Origin: Magicicada septendecula
Lineage: Eukaryota > Arthropoda > Insecta > Hemiptera > Cicadidae
Length of the DNA: 64,000 nucleotides
Reading direction: 5' to 3'
Assembly: GCA_034769895.1 (NCBI GenBank)
Contig: CM068372.1
Location: forward strand, 436,298,958-436,362,957
Every line of letters begins with the position of its first letter. Positions within the stretch are counted from its first letter, which is position 1. The notes beneath the pieces are model-generated. The model worked only from the letters and a program-made list of their open reading frames with translations, did not search any database and was not told where the DNA came from. Made by a program: the position numbers and the translations under genes. Positions 26,044 through 38,582 of this stretch are shown here, piece after piece.

Positions 26044-26836
26044 TATATTTTCTGTCAAGATATCGTATATACGAATGTCATACGTTACGTGCAATCATTA
26101 AAAAATATATTCCAAGTCCGCGTGTCACTGGTCAGTTCAAAGAAGGAAATTAAGAAATTCCAACTTTTCGCTGCTCAAGACATAAGGAATTTGTATTATG
26201 TTTATATTTTCTGTCAAGATATCGTATATACGGATGTGATACGTTACGTGCATTCTTTAAAAAATATATTCCAAGTCCACGTGTCACTGGTCAGTTCAAG
26301 GAAAGAAATTAATAAATTCCAACTTTTCGCTGGTCAAGACATAAGGAATTTGTATTATGTTTATATTTTCTGTCAAGATATCGTATATACGAATGTCATA
26401 CGTTACGTGCATTCTTTAAAAAATATATTCCAAGTCCGCGTGTCACTGGTCAGTTCAAAGAAAGAAATTAATACATACCAACATTTCGCTGCTCAAGACA
26501 TAAGGAATTTGTATTAAGTTTATATTTTCTGTCAAGATATCGTATATACGGATGTCATACGTTACGTGCATTCATAAAAAATTTATTCCAAGTCCGCGTG
26601 TCACTGGTCAGTTCAAAGAAGGAAATTAATAAACTCCAACTTTTCGCTGCTCAAGACATAAGGAATTTGTATTATGTTTATATTTTCTGTCAAGATATCG
26701 TATATACTGATGTCATACGTTACGTGGTTTCTTTAAAAAATATATTCCAAGTCCGCGTGTCACTGGTCAGTTCAAAGAAGGAAATTAATAAATTCCAAAT
26801 TTCGCTGCTCAAGACATAAGGAATTTGTATTATGTT
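26044..26836 (+). repeat. Block D unit 3, truncated (5 monomers)
   Basis: This matches the start of units 1 and 2 at 22,711 with an offset of 3,333 bp (21 x 159 minus 6): 'gtgcaatcatt', 'agtccacgtg' with 'gttcaaggaaag', 'attaatacatacc', 'aataaactcc' and 'tatactgatg'. Private changes are 'cattcataaaaaattta' (near 26,570) and 'gtggtttcttt' (near 26,724). Confidence 0.75.
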
Positions 26837-27946
26837 TATATTTTCTGTCAAGATATCGTATATACGAATGTCATACGTTACGTGCATTCATTAAAAATAT
26901 ATTCCAAGTCCGCGTGTCACTGGTCAGTTCAAAGAAGGAAATTAATCAATTCCAACATTTCGCTGCTCAAGACATAAGGAATTTGTATTATGTTTATATT
27001 TTCTGTCAAGATATCGTATATACGGATGTCATACGTTACGTGCATTCTTTAAAAAATATATTCCAAGTCTGCGTGTCACTGGTCAGTTCAAAGAAGGAAA
27101 TTAAAAAATTCCAACTTTCCGCTGCTCAAGAAATTAGGAATTTGTATTAAGTTTATATTTTCTGTCAAGATATCGTATATACGGATGTCATACGTTACGT
27201 GCATTCTTTAAAAATATATTCCAAGTCCGCGTGTCACTGGTCAGTTCAAAGAAGGAAATTAATAAATTCCAAATTTTCGCTGCTCAAGACATAAAGAATT
27301 TGTATTATGTTTATATTTTCTGTCAAGATATCGTATATACGGATGTCATACGTTACGTGCATTCTTTAAAAAATATATTCCAAGTCCGCGTGTCACTGGT
27401 CAGTTCAAAGAAGGAAATTAATAAATTCCAACTTTTCGCTGCTCAAGACATAAGGAATTTGTATTATGTTTATATTTTCTGTCAACATATCGTATATACG
27501 GATGTCATACGTTACGTGCATTCATTAAAAAATATATTCCAAGTCCGCGTGTCACTGGTCAGTTCAAAGAAGGAAATTAATAAATTCCAACTCTTCGCTG
27601 CTCAAGACATAAGGAATTTGTATTATGTTTATATTTTCTGTCAAGACATCGTATATACGGATGTCATACGTTACGTGCATTCTTTAAAAAATATATTCCA
27701 AGTCCGCGTGTCACTGGTCAGTTCAAAGAAGGAAATTAATTTATTCCAAATTTCGCTGCTCAAGACATAAGGAATTTGAATTATGTTTATATTTTCTGTC
27801 AAGATATCGTATATACGAATGTCATACGTTACGTGCATTCATTAAAAAATATATTCCAAGTCCGCGTGTCACTGGTCAGTTCAAAGAAGGAAATTAATAA
27901 ATTCCAACTTTTCGCTGTTCAAGACATACGGAATTTGTATTAAGTT
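26837..27946 (+). repeat. Start of block E (7 monomers) before the first anchor
   Basis: The seven monomers reappear at offset 2,699 (29,535-30,645). Shared markers are 'attaatcaattcc', 'caactttccgctgctcaagaaattagg', an A-tract deletion, 'gacataaagaatttg', 'caacatatcg', 'caagacatcg', 'attaatttattcc' with 'ggaatttgaattatg', and finally 'ctgttcaagacatacgg'. Confidence 0.8.
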
Positions 27947-30645
27947 TATATTTTCTGTCAAGATATCGTATATACGGATGTCATACGTTACGTGCATTCT
28001 TTAAAAAATATATTCCAAGTCCGCGTGTCACTGGTCAGTTCAAAGAAGGAAATTAATAAATTCCAAATTTCGCTGCTCAAGACATAAGGAATTTGTATTA
28101 TGTTTATATTTTCTTTCAAGATATCGTATATACGAATGTCATACGTTACGTGCATTCTTTAAAAAATATATTCCCAGTCCGCGTGTCACTGGTCAGTTCA
28201 AAGAAGGAAATTAATAAATTCCAAATTTTCGCTGCTCAAGATATAACTGATTTGTATTATGTTTATATTTTCTGTCAAGATATCGTATATACGAATGTCA
28301 TACGTTACGTGCAATCATTAAAAAATATATTCCAAGTCCGCGTGTCACTGGTCAGTTCAAAGAAAGAAATTAATACATACCAACATTTCGCTGCTCAAGA
28401 CATAAGGAATTTGTATTAAGTTTATATTTTCTGTCAAGATATCGTATATACGGATGTCATACGTTACGTGCATTCTTTAAAAAATATATTCCAAGTCCGC
28501 CTGTCACTGGTCAGATCAAAGAAGGAAATTAATAAATTCCAACTTTTCGCTGCTCAAGACATAAGGAATTTGTATTATGTTTATATTTTCTGTCAAGATA
28601 TCGTATATACGGATGTCATACGTTACGTGCATTCATTAAAAAATATATTCCAAGTCCGCGTGTCACTGGTCAGTTCAAAGAAGGAAATTAATAAATTCCA
28701 ACTTTTCGCTGCTCAAGACATAAGGAATTTGTATTAAGTTTATATTTTCTGTCAAGATATCGTATATACGAATGTCATACGTTACGTGCATTCATTAAAA
28801 ATATATTCCAAGTCCGCGTGTCACGGGTCAGTTCAAAGAAGGAAATTAATAAATTCCAAACTTTCGCCGCTCAAGACATAAGGAATTTGTATTATGTTTA
28901 TATTTTCTGTCAAGATATCGTATATACGGATGTCATACGTTACGTGCATTCTTTAAAAAATATATTCCAAGTCCGCGTGTCACTGGTCAGTACAAAGAAG
29001 GAAATTAATAAATTCCAACATTTCGCTGCTCAAGACATAAGGAATTTGTATTATGTTTATATTTTCTGTCAAGATATCGTATATACGGATGTCATACGTT
29101 ACGTGCATTCTTTAAAAAATATATTCCAAGTCCGCGTGGCACTGGTCAGTTCAAAGAAGGAAATTAATAAATTCCAAATTTTCGCTGCTCAAGACATAAG
29201 GAATTTGTATTATGTTTATATTTTCTGTCAAGATATCGTATATACGGATGTCATACGTTACGTGCATTCTTTAAAAAATATATTCCAAGTCCGCGTGGCA
29301 CTGGTCAGTTCAAAGAAGGAAATTAATAAATTCCAAATTTTCGCTGCTCAAGACATAAGGAATTTGTATTATGTTTATATTTTCTGTCAAGATATCGTAT
29401 ATACGAATGTCATACGTTACGTGCAATCATTAAAAAATATATTCCAAGTCCGCGTGTCACTGGTCAGTTCAAAGAAGGAAATTAAGAAATTCCAACTTTT
29501 CGCTGCTCAAGACATAAGGAATTTGCATTATGTTTATATTTTCTGTCAAGATATCGTATATACGGATGTCATACGTTACGTGCATTCTTTAAAAAATATA
29601 TTCCAAGTCCGCGTGTCACTGGTCAGTTCAAAGAAGGAAATTAATCAATTCCAACTTTTCGCTGCTCAAGACATAAGGAATTTGTATTATGTTTATATTT
29701 TCTGTCAAGATATCGTATATACGGATGTCATACGTTACGTGCATTCTTTAAAAAATATATTCCAAGTCTGCGTGTCACTGGTCAGTTCAAAGAAGGAAAT
29801 TAAAAAATTCCAACTTTCCGCTGCTCAAGAAATTAGGAATTTGTATTAAGTTTATATTTTCTGTCAAGATATCGTATATACGGATGTCATACGTTACGTG
29901 CATTCTTTAAAAATATATTCCAAGTCCGCGTGTCACTGGTCAGTTCAAAGAAGGAAATTAATAAATTCCAAATTTTCGCTGCTCAAGACATAAAGAATTT
30001 GTATTATGTTTATATTTTCTGTCAAGATATCGTATATACGGATGTCATACGTTACGTGCATTCTTTAAAAAATATATTCCAAGTCCGCGTGTCACTGGTC
30101 AGTTCAAAGAAGGAAATTAATAAATTCCAACTTTTCGCTGCTCAAGACATAAGGAATTTGTATTATGTTTATATTTTCTGTCAACATATCGTATATACGG
30201 ATGTCATACGTTACGTGCATTCATTAAAAAATATATTCCAAGTCCGCGTGTCACTGGTCAGTTCAAAGAAGGAAATTAATAAATTCCAACTCTTCGCTGC
30301 TCAAGACATAAGGAATTTGTATTATGTTTATATTTTCTGTCAAGACATCGTATACACGGATGTCATACGTTACGTGCATTCTTTAAAAAATATATTCCAA
30401 GTCCGCGTGTCACTGGTCAGTTCAAAGAAGGAAATTAATTTATTCCAAATTTCGCTGCTCAAGACATAAGGAATTTGAATTATGTTTATATTTTCTGTCA
30501 AGATATCGTATATACGAATGTCATACGTTACGTGCATTCATTAAAAAATATATTCTAAGTCCGCGTGTCACTGGTCAGTTCAAAGAAGGAAATTAATAAA
30601 TTCCAACTTTTCGCTGTTCAAGACATACGGAATTTGTATTAAGTT
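27947..30645 (+). repeat. Block E unit, 17 monomers (2,699 bp)
   Basis: This is the first unit beginning just after the 'ctgttcaagacatacgg' monomer and holding 'attttctttcaag' (near 28,108). The rest carries 'cagatcaaag', 'cacgggtcag', 'agtacaaag', two consecutive 'gtggcactgg' monomers, 'gtgcaatcatt', 'tttgcattatg' (near 29,523) and the seven-monomer tail described at 26,837. It includes the longest read-through frame of the window. Confidence 0.85.
28818..29849 (+). other. Longest satellite read-through frame (343 codons), not called a gene
   Basis: Because the monomer is 53 codons long, this frame stays open across about 6.5 monomers. The translated 53-residue repeat contains motifs such as SLKNIFQVR, SSKKEINKFQ, AAQDIRNLYYVY and CQDIVYTD. 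The apparent start is GTG; the consensus frame contains no ATG. The frame ends at the common TAA variant 'tattaag'. Similar frames of 290-300 codons lie at 36,914, 40,089, 42,469, 45,326, 55,612 and 58,469. Variants among copies mostly change residues (D/N, L/I/H, S/T, S/A, R/C, R/H, Y/H), and one-base indels common to many copies break the frame. I see no promoter, splice or codon-use signal. Confidence 0.85.
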
Positions 30646-31755
30646 TATATTTTCTGTCAAGATATCGTATATACGGATGTCATACGTTACGTGCATTCTT
30701 TAAAAAATATATTCCAAGTCCGCGTGTCACTGGTCAGTTCAAAGAAGGAAATTAATAAATTCCAAATTTCGCTGCTCAAGACATAAGGAATTTGTATTAT
30801 GTTTATATTTTCTTTCAAGATATCGTATATACGAATGTCATACGTTACGTGCATTCTTTAAAAAATATATTCCCAGTCCTCGTGTCACTGGTCAGTTCAA
30901 AGAAGGAAATTAATAAATTCCAAATTTTCGCTGCTCAAGATATAAGGGATTTGTATTATGTTTATATTTTCTGTCAAGATATCGTATATACGAATGTCAT
31001 ACGTTACGTGCAATCATTAAAAAATATATTCCAAGTCCGCGTGTCACTGGTCAGTTCAAAGAATGAAATTAATACATACCAACATTTCGCTGCTCAAGAC
31101 ATAAGGAATTTGTATTAAGTTTATATTTTCTGTCAAGATATCGTATATACGGATGTCATACGTTACGTGCATTCTTTAAAAAATATATTCCAAGTCCGCC
31201 TGTCACTGGTCAGATCAAAGAAGGAAATTAATAAATTCCAAATTTCGCTGCTCAAGACATAAGGAATTTGTATTATGTTTATATTTTCTGTCAAGATATC
31301 GTATATACGGATGTCATACGTTACGTGCATTCATTAAAAAATATATTCCAAGTCCGCGTGTCACTGGTCAGTTCAAAGAAGGAAATTAATAAATTCCAAC
31401 TTTTCGCTGCTCAAGACATAAGGAATTTGTATTAAGTTTATATTTTCTGTCAAGATATCGTATATACGAATGTCATACGTTACGTGCATTCATTAAAAAT
31501 ATATTCCAAGTCCGCGTGTCACGGGTCAGTTCAAAGAAGGAAATTAATAAATTCCAAATTTTCGCTGCTCAAGACATAAGGAATTTGTATTATGTTTATA
31601 TTTTCTGTCAAGATATCGTATATACGGATGTCATACGTTACGTGCATTCTTTAAAAAATATATTCCAAGTCCGCGTGTCACTGGTCAGTACAAAGAAGGA
31701 AATTAATAAATTCCAACTTTTCGCTGTTCAAGACATACGGAATTTGTATTAAGTT
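30646..31755 (+). repeat. Block F unit, 7 monomers (1,110 bp)
   Basis: The unit has the block E start module ('attttctttcaag' near 30,807, 'ttcccagtcctcg', 'gatataaggg', 'agaatgaaattaatacatacc', 'cagatcaaag', 'cacgggtcag'). It then returns to the 'ctgttcaagacatacgg' marker after seven monomers instead of seventeen. The last monomer is a chimera, described separately. Confidence 0.85.
31597..31755 (+). repeat. Chimeric junction monomer 1
   Basis: The left part ('cgg' form, cattcttt, 'cagtacaaag') is that of the monomer following the 'cacgggtcag' type. The right part ('caacttttcgctgttcaag', 'acatacgg', TAA) is that of the block-end monomer at 27,788 and 30,487, whose own left part has 'cga', cattcatt and 'cagttcaaag'. 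The switch falls within about 45 bp, between 'agtaca' and 'ctgttc'. Confidence 0.8.
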
Positions 31756-32706
31756 TATATTTTCTGTCAAGATATCGTATATACGGATGTCATACGTTAC
31801 GTGCATTCTTTAAAAAATATATTCCAAGTCCGCGTGTCACTGGTCAGTTCAAAGAAGGAAATTAATAAATTCCAAATTTCGCTGCTCAAGACATAAGGAA
31901 TTTGTATTATGTTTATATTTTCTTTCAAGATATCGTATATACGAATGTCATACGTTACGTGCATTCTTTAAAAAATATATTCCCAGTCCTCGTGTCACTG
32001 GTCAGTTCAAAGAAGGAAATTAATAAATTCCAAATTTTCGCTGCTCAAGATATAAGGGATTTGTATTATGTTTATATTTTCTGTCAAGATATCGTATATA
32101 CGAATGTCATACGTTACGTGCAATCATTAAAAAATATATTCCAAGTCCGCGTGTCACTGGTCAGTTCAAAGAATGAAATTAATACATACCAACATTTCGC
32201 TGCTCAAGACATAAGGAATTTGTATTAAGTTTATATTTTCTGTCAAGATATCGTATATACAGATGTCATACGTTACGTGCATTCTTTAAAAAATATATTC
32301 CAAGTCCGCCTGTCACTGGTCAGATCAAAGAAGGAAATTAATAAATTCCAAATTTCGCTGCTCAAGACATAAGGAATTTGTATTATGTTTATATTTTCTG
32401 TCAAGATATCGTATATACGGATGTCATACGTTACGTGCATTCATTAAAAAATATATTCCAAGTCCGCGTGTCACTGGTCAGTTCAAAGAAGGAAATTAAT
32501 AAATTCCAACTTTTCGCTGCTCAAGACATAAGGAATTTGTATTAAGTTTATATTTTCTGTCAAGATATCGTATATACGAATGTCATACGTTACGTGCATT
32601 CATTAAAAATATATTCCAAGTCCGCGTGTCACGGGTCAGTTCAAAGAAGGAAATTAATAAATTCCAAATTTTCGCTGCTCAAGACATAAGGAATTTGTAT
32701 TATGTT

Positions 32707-32866
32707 TATATTTTCTGTCAAGATATCGTATATACGGATGTCATACGTTACGTGCATTCTTTAAAAAATATATTCCAAGTCCGCGTGTCACTGGTCAGTA
32801 CAAAGAAGGAAATTAATAAATTCCAACATTTCGCTGCTCAAGACATAAGGAATTTTTTATTATGTT
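32707..32866 (+). repeat. 160 bp monomer with 'aattttttatt' insertion
   Basis: Where most monomers read 'ggaatttgtattatg', this one reads 'ggaattttttattatg' and is one base longer. The same variant occurs near 34,121, 34,757, 36,027, 39,201 and 48,090, six times in total. At five of these the monomer follows an 'agtacaaag' sequence; at 34,757 it is joined to a different left part. It is the only recurrent insertion among otherwise deletion-type length variants. Confidence 0.85.
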
Positions 32867-33025
32867 TATATTTTCTGTCAAGATATCGTATATACGGATG
32901 TCATACGTTACGTGCATTCTTTAAAAAATATATTCCAAGTCCGCGTGGCACTGGTCAGTACAAAGAAGGAAATTAATAAATTCCAACTTTTCGCTGTTCA
33001 AGACATACGGAATTTGTATTAAGTT
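32867..33025 (+). repeat. Chimeric junction monomer 2
   Basis: The left part has 'gtggcactgg', which elsewhere is followed by 'cagttcaaag'. Here it is followed by 'cagtacaaag' and 'ctgttcaagacatacgg', the right part of chimeric monomer 1. This suggests a second exchange that reused the first recombinant junction. Confidence 0.75.
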
Positions 33026-34931
33026 TATATTTTCTGTCAAGATATCGTATATACGGATGTCATACGTTACGTGCATTCTTTAAAAAATATATTCCAAGTC
33101 CGCGTGTCACTGGTCAGTTCAAAGAAGGAAATTAATAAATTCCAAATTTCGCTGCTCAAGACATAAGGAATTTGTATTATGTTTATATTTTCTTTCAAGA
33201 TATCGTATATACGAATGTCATACGTTACGTGCATTCTTTAAAAAATATATTCCCAGTCCTCGTGTCACTGGTCAGTTCAAAGAAGGAAATTAATAAATTC
33301 CAAATTTTCGCTGCTCAAGATATAAGGGATTTGTATTATGTTTATATTTTCTGTCAAGATATCGTATATACGAATGTCATACGTTACGTGCAATCATTAA
33401 AAAATATATTCCAAGTCCGCGTGTCACTGGTCAGTTCAAAGAATGAAATTAATACATACCAACATTTCGCTGCTCAAGACATAAGGAATTTGTATTAAGT
33501 TTATATTTTCTGTCAAGATATCGTATATACGGATGTCATACGTTACGTGCATTCTTTAAAAAATATATTCCAAGTCCGCCTGTCACTGGTCAGATCAAAG
33601 AAGGAAATTAATAAATTCCAAATTTCGCTGCTCAAGACATAAGGAATTTGTAATATGTTTATATTTTCTGTCAAGATATCGTATATACGGATGTCATACG
33701 TTACGTGCATTCATTAAAAAATATATTCCAAGTCCGCGTGTCACTGGTCAGTTCAAAGAAGGAAATTAATAAATTCCAACTTTTCGCTGCTCAAGACATA
33801 AGGAATTTGTATTAAGTTTATATTTTCTGTCAAGATATCGTATATACGAATGTCATACGTTACGTGCATTCATTAAAAATATATTCCAAGTCCGCGTGTC
33901 ACGGGTCAGTTCAAAGAAGGAAATTAATAAATTCCAAATTTTCGCTGCTCAAGACATAAGGAATTTGTATTATGTTTATATTTTCTGTCAAGATATCGTA
34001 TATACGGATGTCATACGTTACGTGCATTCTTTAAAAAATATATTCCAAGTCCGCGTGTCACTGGTCAGTACAAAGAAGGAAATTAATAAATTCCAACATT
34101 TCGCTGCTCAAGACATAAGGAATTTTTTATTATGTTTATATTTTCTGTCAAGATATCGTATATACGGATGTCATACGTTACGTGCATTCTTTAAAAAATA
34201 TATTCCAAGTCCGCGTGGCACTGGTCAGTTCAAAGAAGGAAATTAATAAATTCCAAATTTTCGCTGCTCAAGACATAAGGAATTTGTATTATGTTTATAT
34301 TTTCTGTCAAGATATCGTATATACGAATGTCATACGTTACGTGCAATCATTAAAAAATATATTCCAAGTCCGCGTGTCACTGGTCAGTTCAAAGAAGGAA
34401 ATTAAGAAATTCCAACTTTTCGCTGCTCAAGACATAAGGAATTTGTATTATGTTTATATTTTCTGTCAAGATATCGTATATACGGATGTCATACGTTACG
34501 TGCATTCTTTAAAAAATATATTCCAAGTCTGCGTGTCACTGGTCAGTTCAAAGAAGGAAATTAAAAAATTCCAACTTTTCGCTGCTCAAGACATTAGGAA
34601 TTTGTAATAAGTTTATATTTTCTGTCAAGATATCGTATATACGGATGTCATACGTTACGTGCATTCTTTAAAAATATATTCCAAGTCCGCGTGTCACTGG
34701 TCAGTTCAAAGAAGGAAATTAATAAATTCCAACATTTCGCTGCTCAAGACATAAGGAATTTTTTATTATGTTTATATTTTCTGTCAAGATATCGTATATA
34801 CGGATGTCATACGTTACGTGCATTCTTTAAAAAATATATTCCAAGTCCGCGTGTCACTGGTCAGTACAAAGAAGGAAATTAATAAATTCCAACTTTTCGC
34901 TGTTCAAGACATACGGAATTTGTATTAAGTT
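33026..34931 (+). repeat. Block F unit, 12 monomers (1,906 bp)
   Basis: The unit repeats the start module, then continues past the 160 bp monomer into 'gtggcactgg', 'gtgcaatcatt', 'aagtctgcgtg' and 'tttgtaataag' monomers, and closes with another chimeric junction at 34,773. A private 'tttgtaatatg' is seen near 33,650. Confidence 0.85.
34773..34931 (+). repeat. Chimeric junction monomer 3
   Basis: The monomer combines 'gtgtcactgg', 'cagtacaaag' and 'ctgttcaagacatacgg' as in chimera 1. It is preceded by a monomer (near 34,614-34,772) that is itself mixed: a deleted A tract and 'cagttcaaag' as in the 'ataaagaattt' type, but ending in 'aattttttatt'. The unit was thus closed by exchange with an existing junction. 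Confidence 0.75.
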
Positions 34932-37900
34932 TATATTTTCTGTCATGATATCGTATATACGGATGTCATACGTTACGTGCATTCTTTAAAAAATATATTC
35001 CAAGTCCGCGTGTCACTGGTCAGTTCAAAGAAGGAAATTAATAAATTCCAAATTTCGCTGCTCAAGACATAAGGAATTTGTATTATGTTTATATTTTCTT
35101 TCAAGATATCGTATATACGAATGTCATACGTTACGTGCATTCTTTAAAAAATATATTCCCAGTCCTCGTGTCACTGGTCAGTTCAAAGAAGGAAATTAAT
35201 AAATTCCAAATTTTCGCTGCTCAAGATATAAGGGATTTGTATTATGTTTATATTTTCTGTCAAGATATCGTATATACGAATGTCATACGTTACGTGCAAT
35301 CATTAAAAAATATATTCCAAGTCCGCGTGTCACTGGTCAGTTCAAAGAATGAAATTAATACATACCAACATTTCGCTGCTCAAGACATAAGGAATTTGTA
35401 TTAAGTTTATATTTTCTGTCAAGATATCGTATATACGGATGTCATACGTTACGTGCATTCTTTAAAAAATATATTCCAAGTCCGCCTGTCACTGGTCAGA
35501 TCAAAGAAGGAAATTAATAAATTCCAAATTTCGCTGCTCAAGACATAAGGAATTTGTATTATGTTTATATTTTCTGTCAAGATATCGTATATACGGATGT
35601 CATACGTTACGTGCATTCATTAAAAAATATATTCCAAGTCCGCGTGTCACTGGTCAGTTCAAAGAAGGAAATTAATAAATTCCAACTTTTCGCTGCTCAA
35701 GACATAAGGAATTTGTATTAAGTTTATATTTTCTGTCAAGATATCGTATATACGAATGTCATACGTTACGTGCATTCATTAAAAATATATTCCAAGTCCG
35801 CGTGTCACGGGTCAGTTCAAAGAAGGAAATTAATAAATTCCAAATTTTCGCTGCTCAAGACATAAGGAATTTGTATTATGTTTATATTTTCTGTCAAGAT
35901 ATCGTATATACGGATGTCATACGTTACGTGCATTCTTTAAAAAATATATTCCAAGTCCGCGTGTCACTGGTCAGTACAAAGAAGGAAATTAATAAATTCC
36001 AACATTTCGCTGCTCAAGACATAAGGAATTTTTTATTATGTTTATATTTTCTGTCAAGATATCGTATATACGGATGTCATACGTTACGTGCATTCTTTAA
36101 AAAATATATTCCAAGTCCGCGTGGCACTGGTCAGTTCAAAGAAGGAAATTAATAAATTCCAAATTTTCGCTGCTCAAGACATAAGGAATTTGTATTATGT
36201 TTATATTTTCTGTCAAGATATCGTATATACGAATGTCATACGTTACGTGCAATCATTAAAAAATATATTCCAAGTCCGCGTGTCACTGGTCAGTTCAAAG
36301 AAGGAAATTAAGAAATTCCAACTTTTCGCTGCTCAAGACATAAGGAATTTGTATTATGTTTATATTTTCTGTCAAGATATCGTATATACGGATGTCATAC
36401 GTTACGTGCATTCTTTAAAAAATATATTCCAAGTCTGCGTGTCACTGGTCAGTTCAAAGAAGGAAATTAAAAAATTCCAACTTTTCGCTGCTCAAGACAT
36501 TAGGAATTTGTAATAAGTTTATATTTTCTGTCAAGATATCGTATATACGGATGTCATACGTTACGTGCATTCTTTAAAAATATATTCCAAGTCCGCGTGT
36601 CACTGGTCAGTTCAAAGAAGGAAATTAATAAATTCCAACTTTTCGCTGCTCAAGACATAAAGAATTTGTATTATGTTTATATTTTCTGTCAAGATATCGT
36701 ATATACGGATGTCATACGTTACGTGCATTCTTTAAAAAATATATTCCAAGTCCGCGTGGCACTGGTCAGTTCAAAGAAGGAAATTAATAAATTCCAAATT
36801 TTCGCTGCTCAAGACATAAGGAATTTGTATTATGTTTATATTTTCTGTCAAGATATCGTATATACGAATGTCATACGTTACGTGCATTCATTAAAAATAT
36901 ATTCCAAGTCCGCGTGTCACGGGTCAGTTCAAAGAAGGAAATTAATAAATTCCAAACTTTCGCTGCTCAAGACATAAGGAATTTGTATTATGTTTATATT
37001 TTCTGTCAATATATCGTATATACGGATGTCATACGTTACGTGCATTCTTTAAAAAATATATTCCAAGTCCGCGTGTCACTGGTCAGTACAAAGAAGGAAA
37101 TTAATAAATTCCAACATTTCGCTGCTCAAGACATAAGGAATTTGTATTACGTTTATATTTTCTGTCAAGATATCGTATATACGGATGTCATACGTTACGT
37201 GCATTCTTTAAAAAATATATTCCAAGTCCGCGTGGCACTGGTCAGTTCAAAGAAGGAAATTAATAAATTCCAAATTTTCGCTGCTCAAGACATAAGGAAT
37301 TTGTATTATGTTTATATTTTCTGTCAAGATATCGTATATACGAATGTCATACGTTACGTGCAATCATTAAAAAATATATTCCAAGTCCGCGTGTCACTGG
37401 TCAGTTCAAAGAAGGAAATTAAGAAATTCCAACTTTTCGCTGCTCAAGACATAAGGAATTTGCATTATGTTTATATTTTCTGTCAAGATATCGTATATAC
37501 GGATGTCATACGTTACGTGCATTCTTTAAAAAATATATTCCAAGTCCGCGTGTCACTGGTATGTTCAAAGAAAGAAATTAATAAATTCCAACTTTTCGCT
37601 GCTCAAGACATAAGGAATTTGTATTATGTTTATATTTTCTGTCAAGATATCGTATATACGGATGTCATACGTTACGTGCATTCTTTAAAAAATATATTCC
37701 AAGTCTGCGTGTCACTGGTCAGTTCAAAGAAGGAAATTAAAAAATTCCAACTTTCCGCTGCTCAAGAAATTAGGAATTTGTATTAAGTTTATATTTTCTG
37801 TCAAGATATCGTATATACGGATGTCATACGTTACGTGCATTCTTTAAAAATATATTCCAAGTCCTCGTGTCACTGGTCAGTTCAAAGAAGGAAATTAATA

Positions 37901-38582
37901 AATTCCAAATTTTCGCTGCTCAAGACATAAAGAATTTGTATTATGTTTATATTTTCTGTCAAGATATCGTATATACGGATGTCATACGTTACGTGCATTC
38001 TTTAAAAAATATATTCCAAGTCCGCGTGTCACTGGTCAGTTTAAAGAAGGAAATTAATAAATTCCAACTTTTCGCTGCTCAAGACATAAGGAATTTGTAT
38101 TATGTTTATATTTTCTGTCAACATATCGTATATACGGATGTCATACGTTACGTGCATTCATTAAAAAATATATTCCAAGTCCGCGTGTCACTGGTCAGTT
38201 CAAAGAAGGAAATTAATAAATTCCAACTCTTCGCTGCTCAAGACATAAGGAATTTGTATTATGTTTATATTTTCTGTCAAGACATCGTATACACGGATGT
38301 CATACGTTACGTGCATTCTTTAAAAAATATATTCCAAGTCCGCGTGTCACTGGTCAGTTCAAAGAAGGAAATTAATTTATTCCAAATTTCGCTGCTCAAG
38401 ACATAAGGAATTTGAATTATGTTTATATTTTCTGTCAAGATATCGTATATACGAATGTCATACGTTACGTGCATTCATTAAAAAATATATTCCAAGTCCG
38501 CGTGTCACTGGTCAGTTCAAAGAAGGAAATTAATAAATTCCAACTTTTCGCTGTTCAAGACATACGGAATTTGTATTAAGTT
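34932..38582 (+). repeat. Block F unit, 23 monomers (3,651 bp)
   Basis: This is the longest unit with this anchor. It holds the start module, the full 'tttgtaataag' section (boundary at 36,520), 'cacgggtcag' again (36,919), 'caatatatcg' (near 37,008), 'tttgcattatg' (near 37,461), 'ctggtatgttc' (near 37,556), and the complete seven-monomer tail ending in 'ctgttcaagacatacgg'. It looks like the union of a block F unit and the block E tail. Confidence 0.85.

Larger units (their letters stand above)
31756..33025 (+). repeat. Block F unit, 8 monomers (1,270 bp)
   Basis: The unit is nearly identical to 30,646-31,755 for its first six monomers, with a private 'tatacagatg' near 32,260. It is longer because of a 160 bp monomer at 32,707-32,866 that carries an extra T ('ggaattttttattatg'). 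It ends in a second chimeric monomer. Confidence 0.85.
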
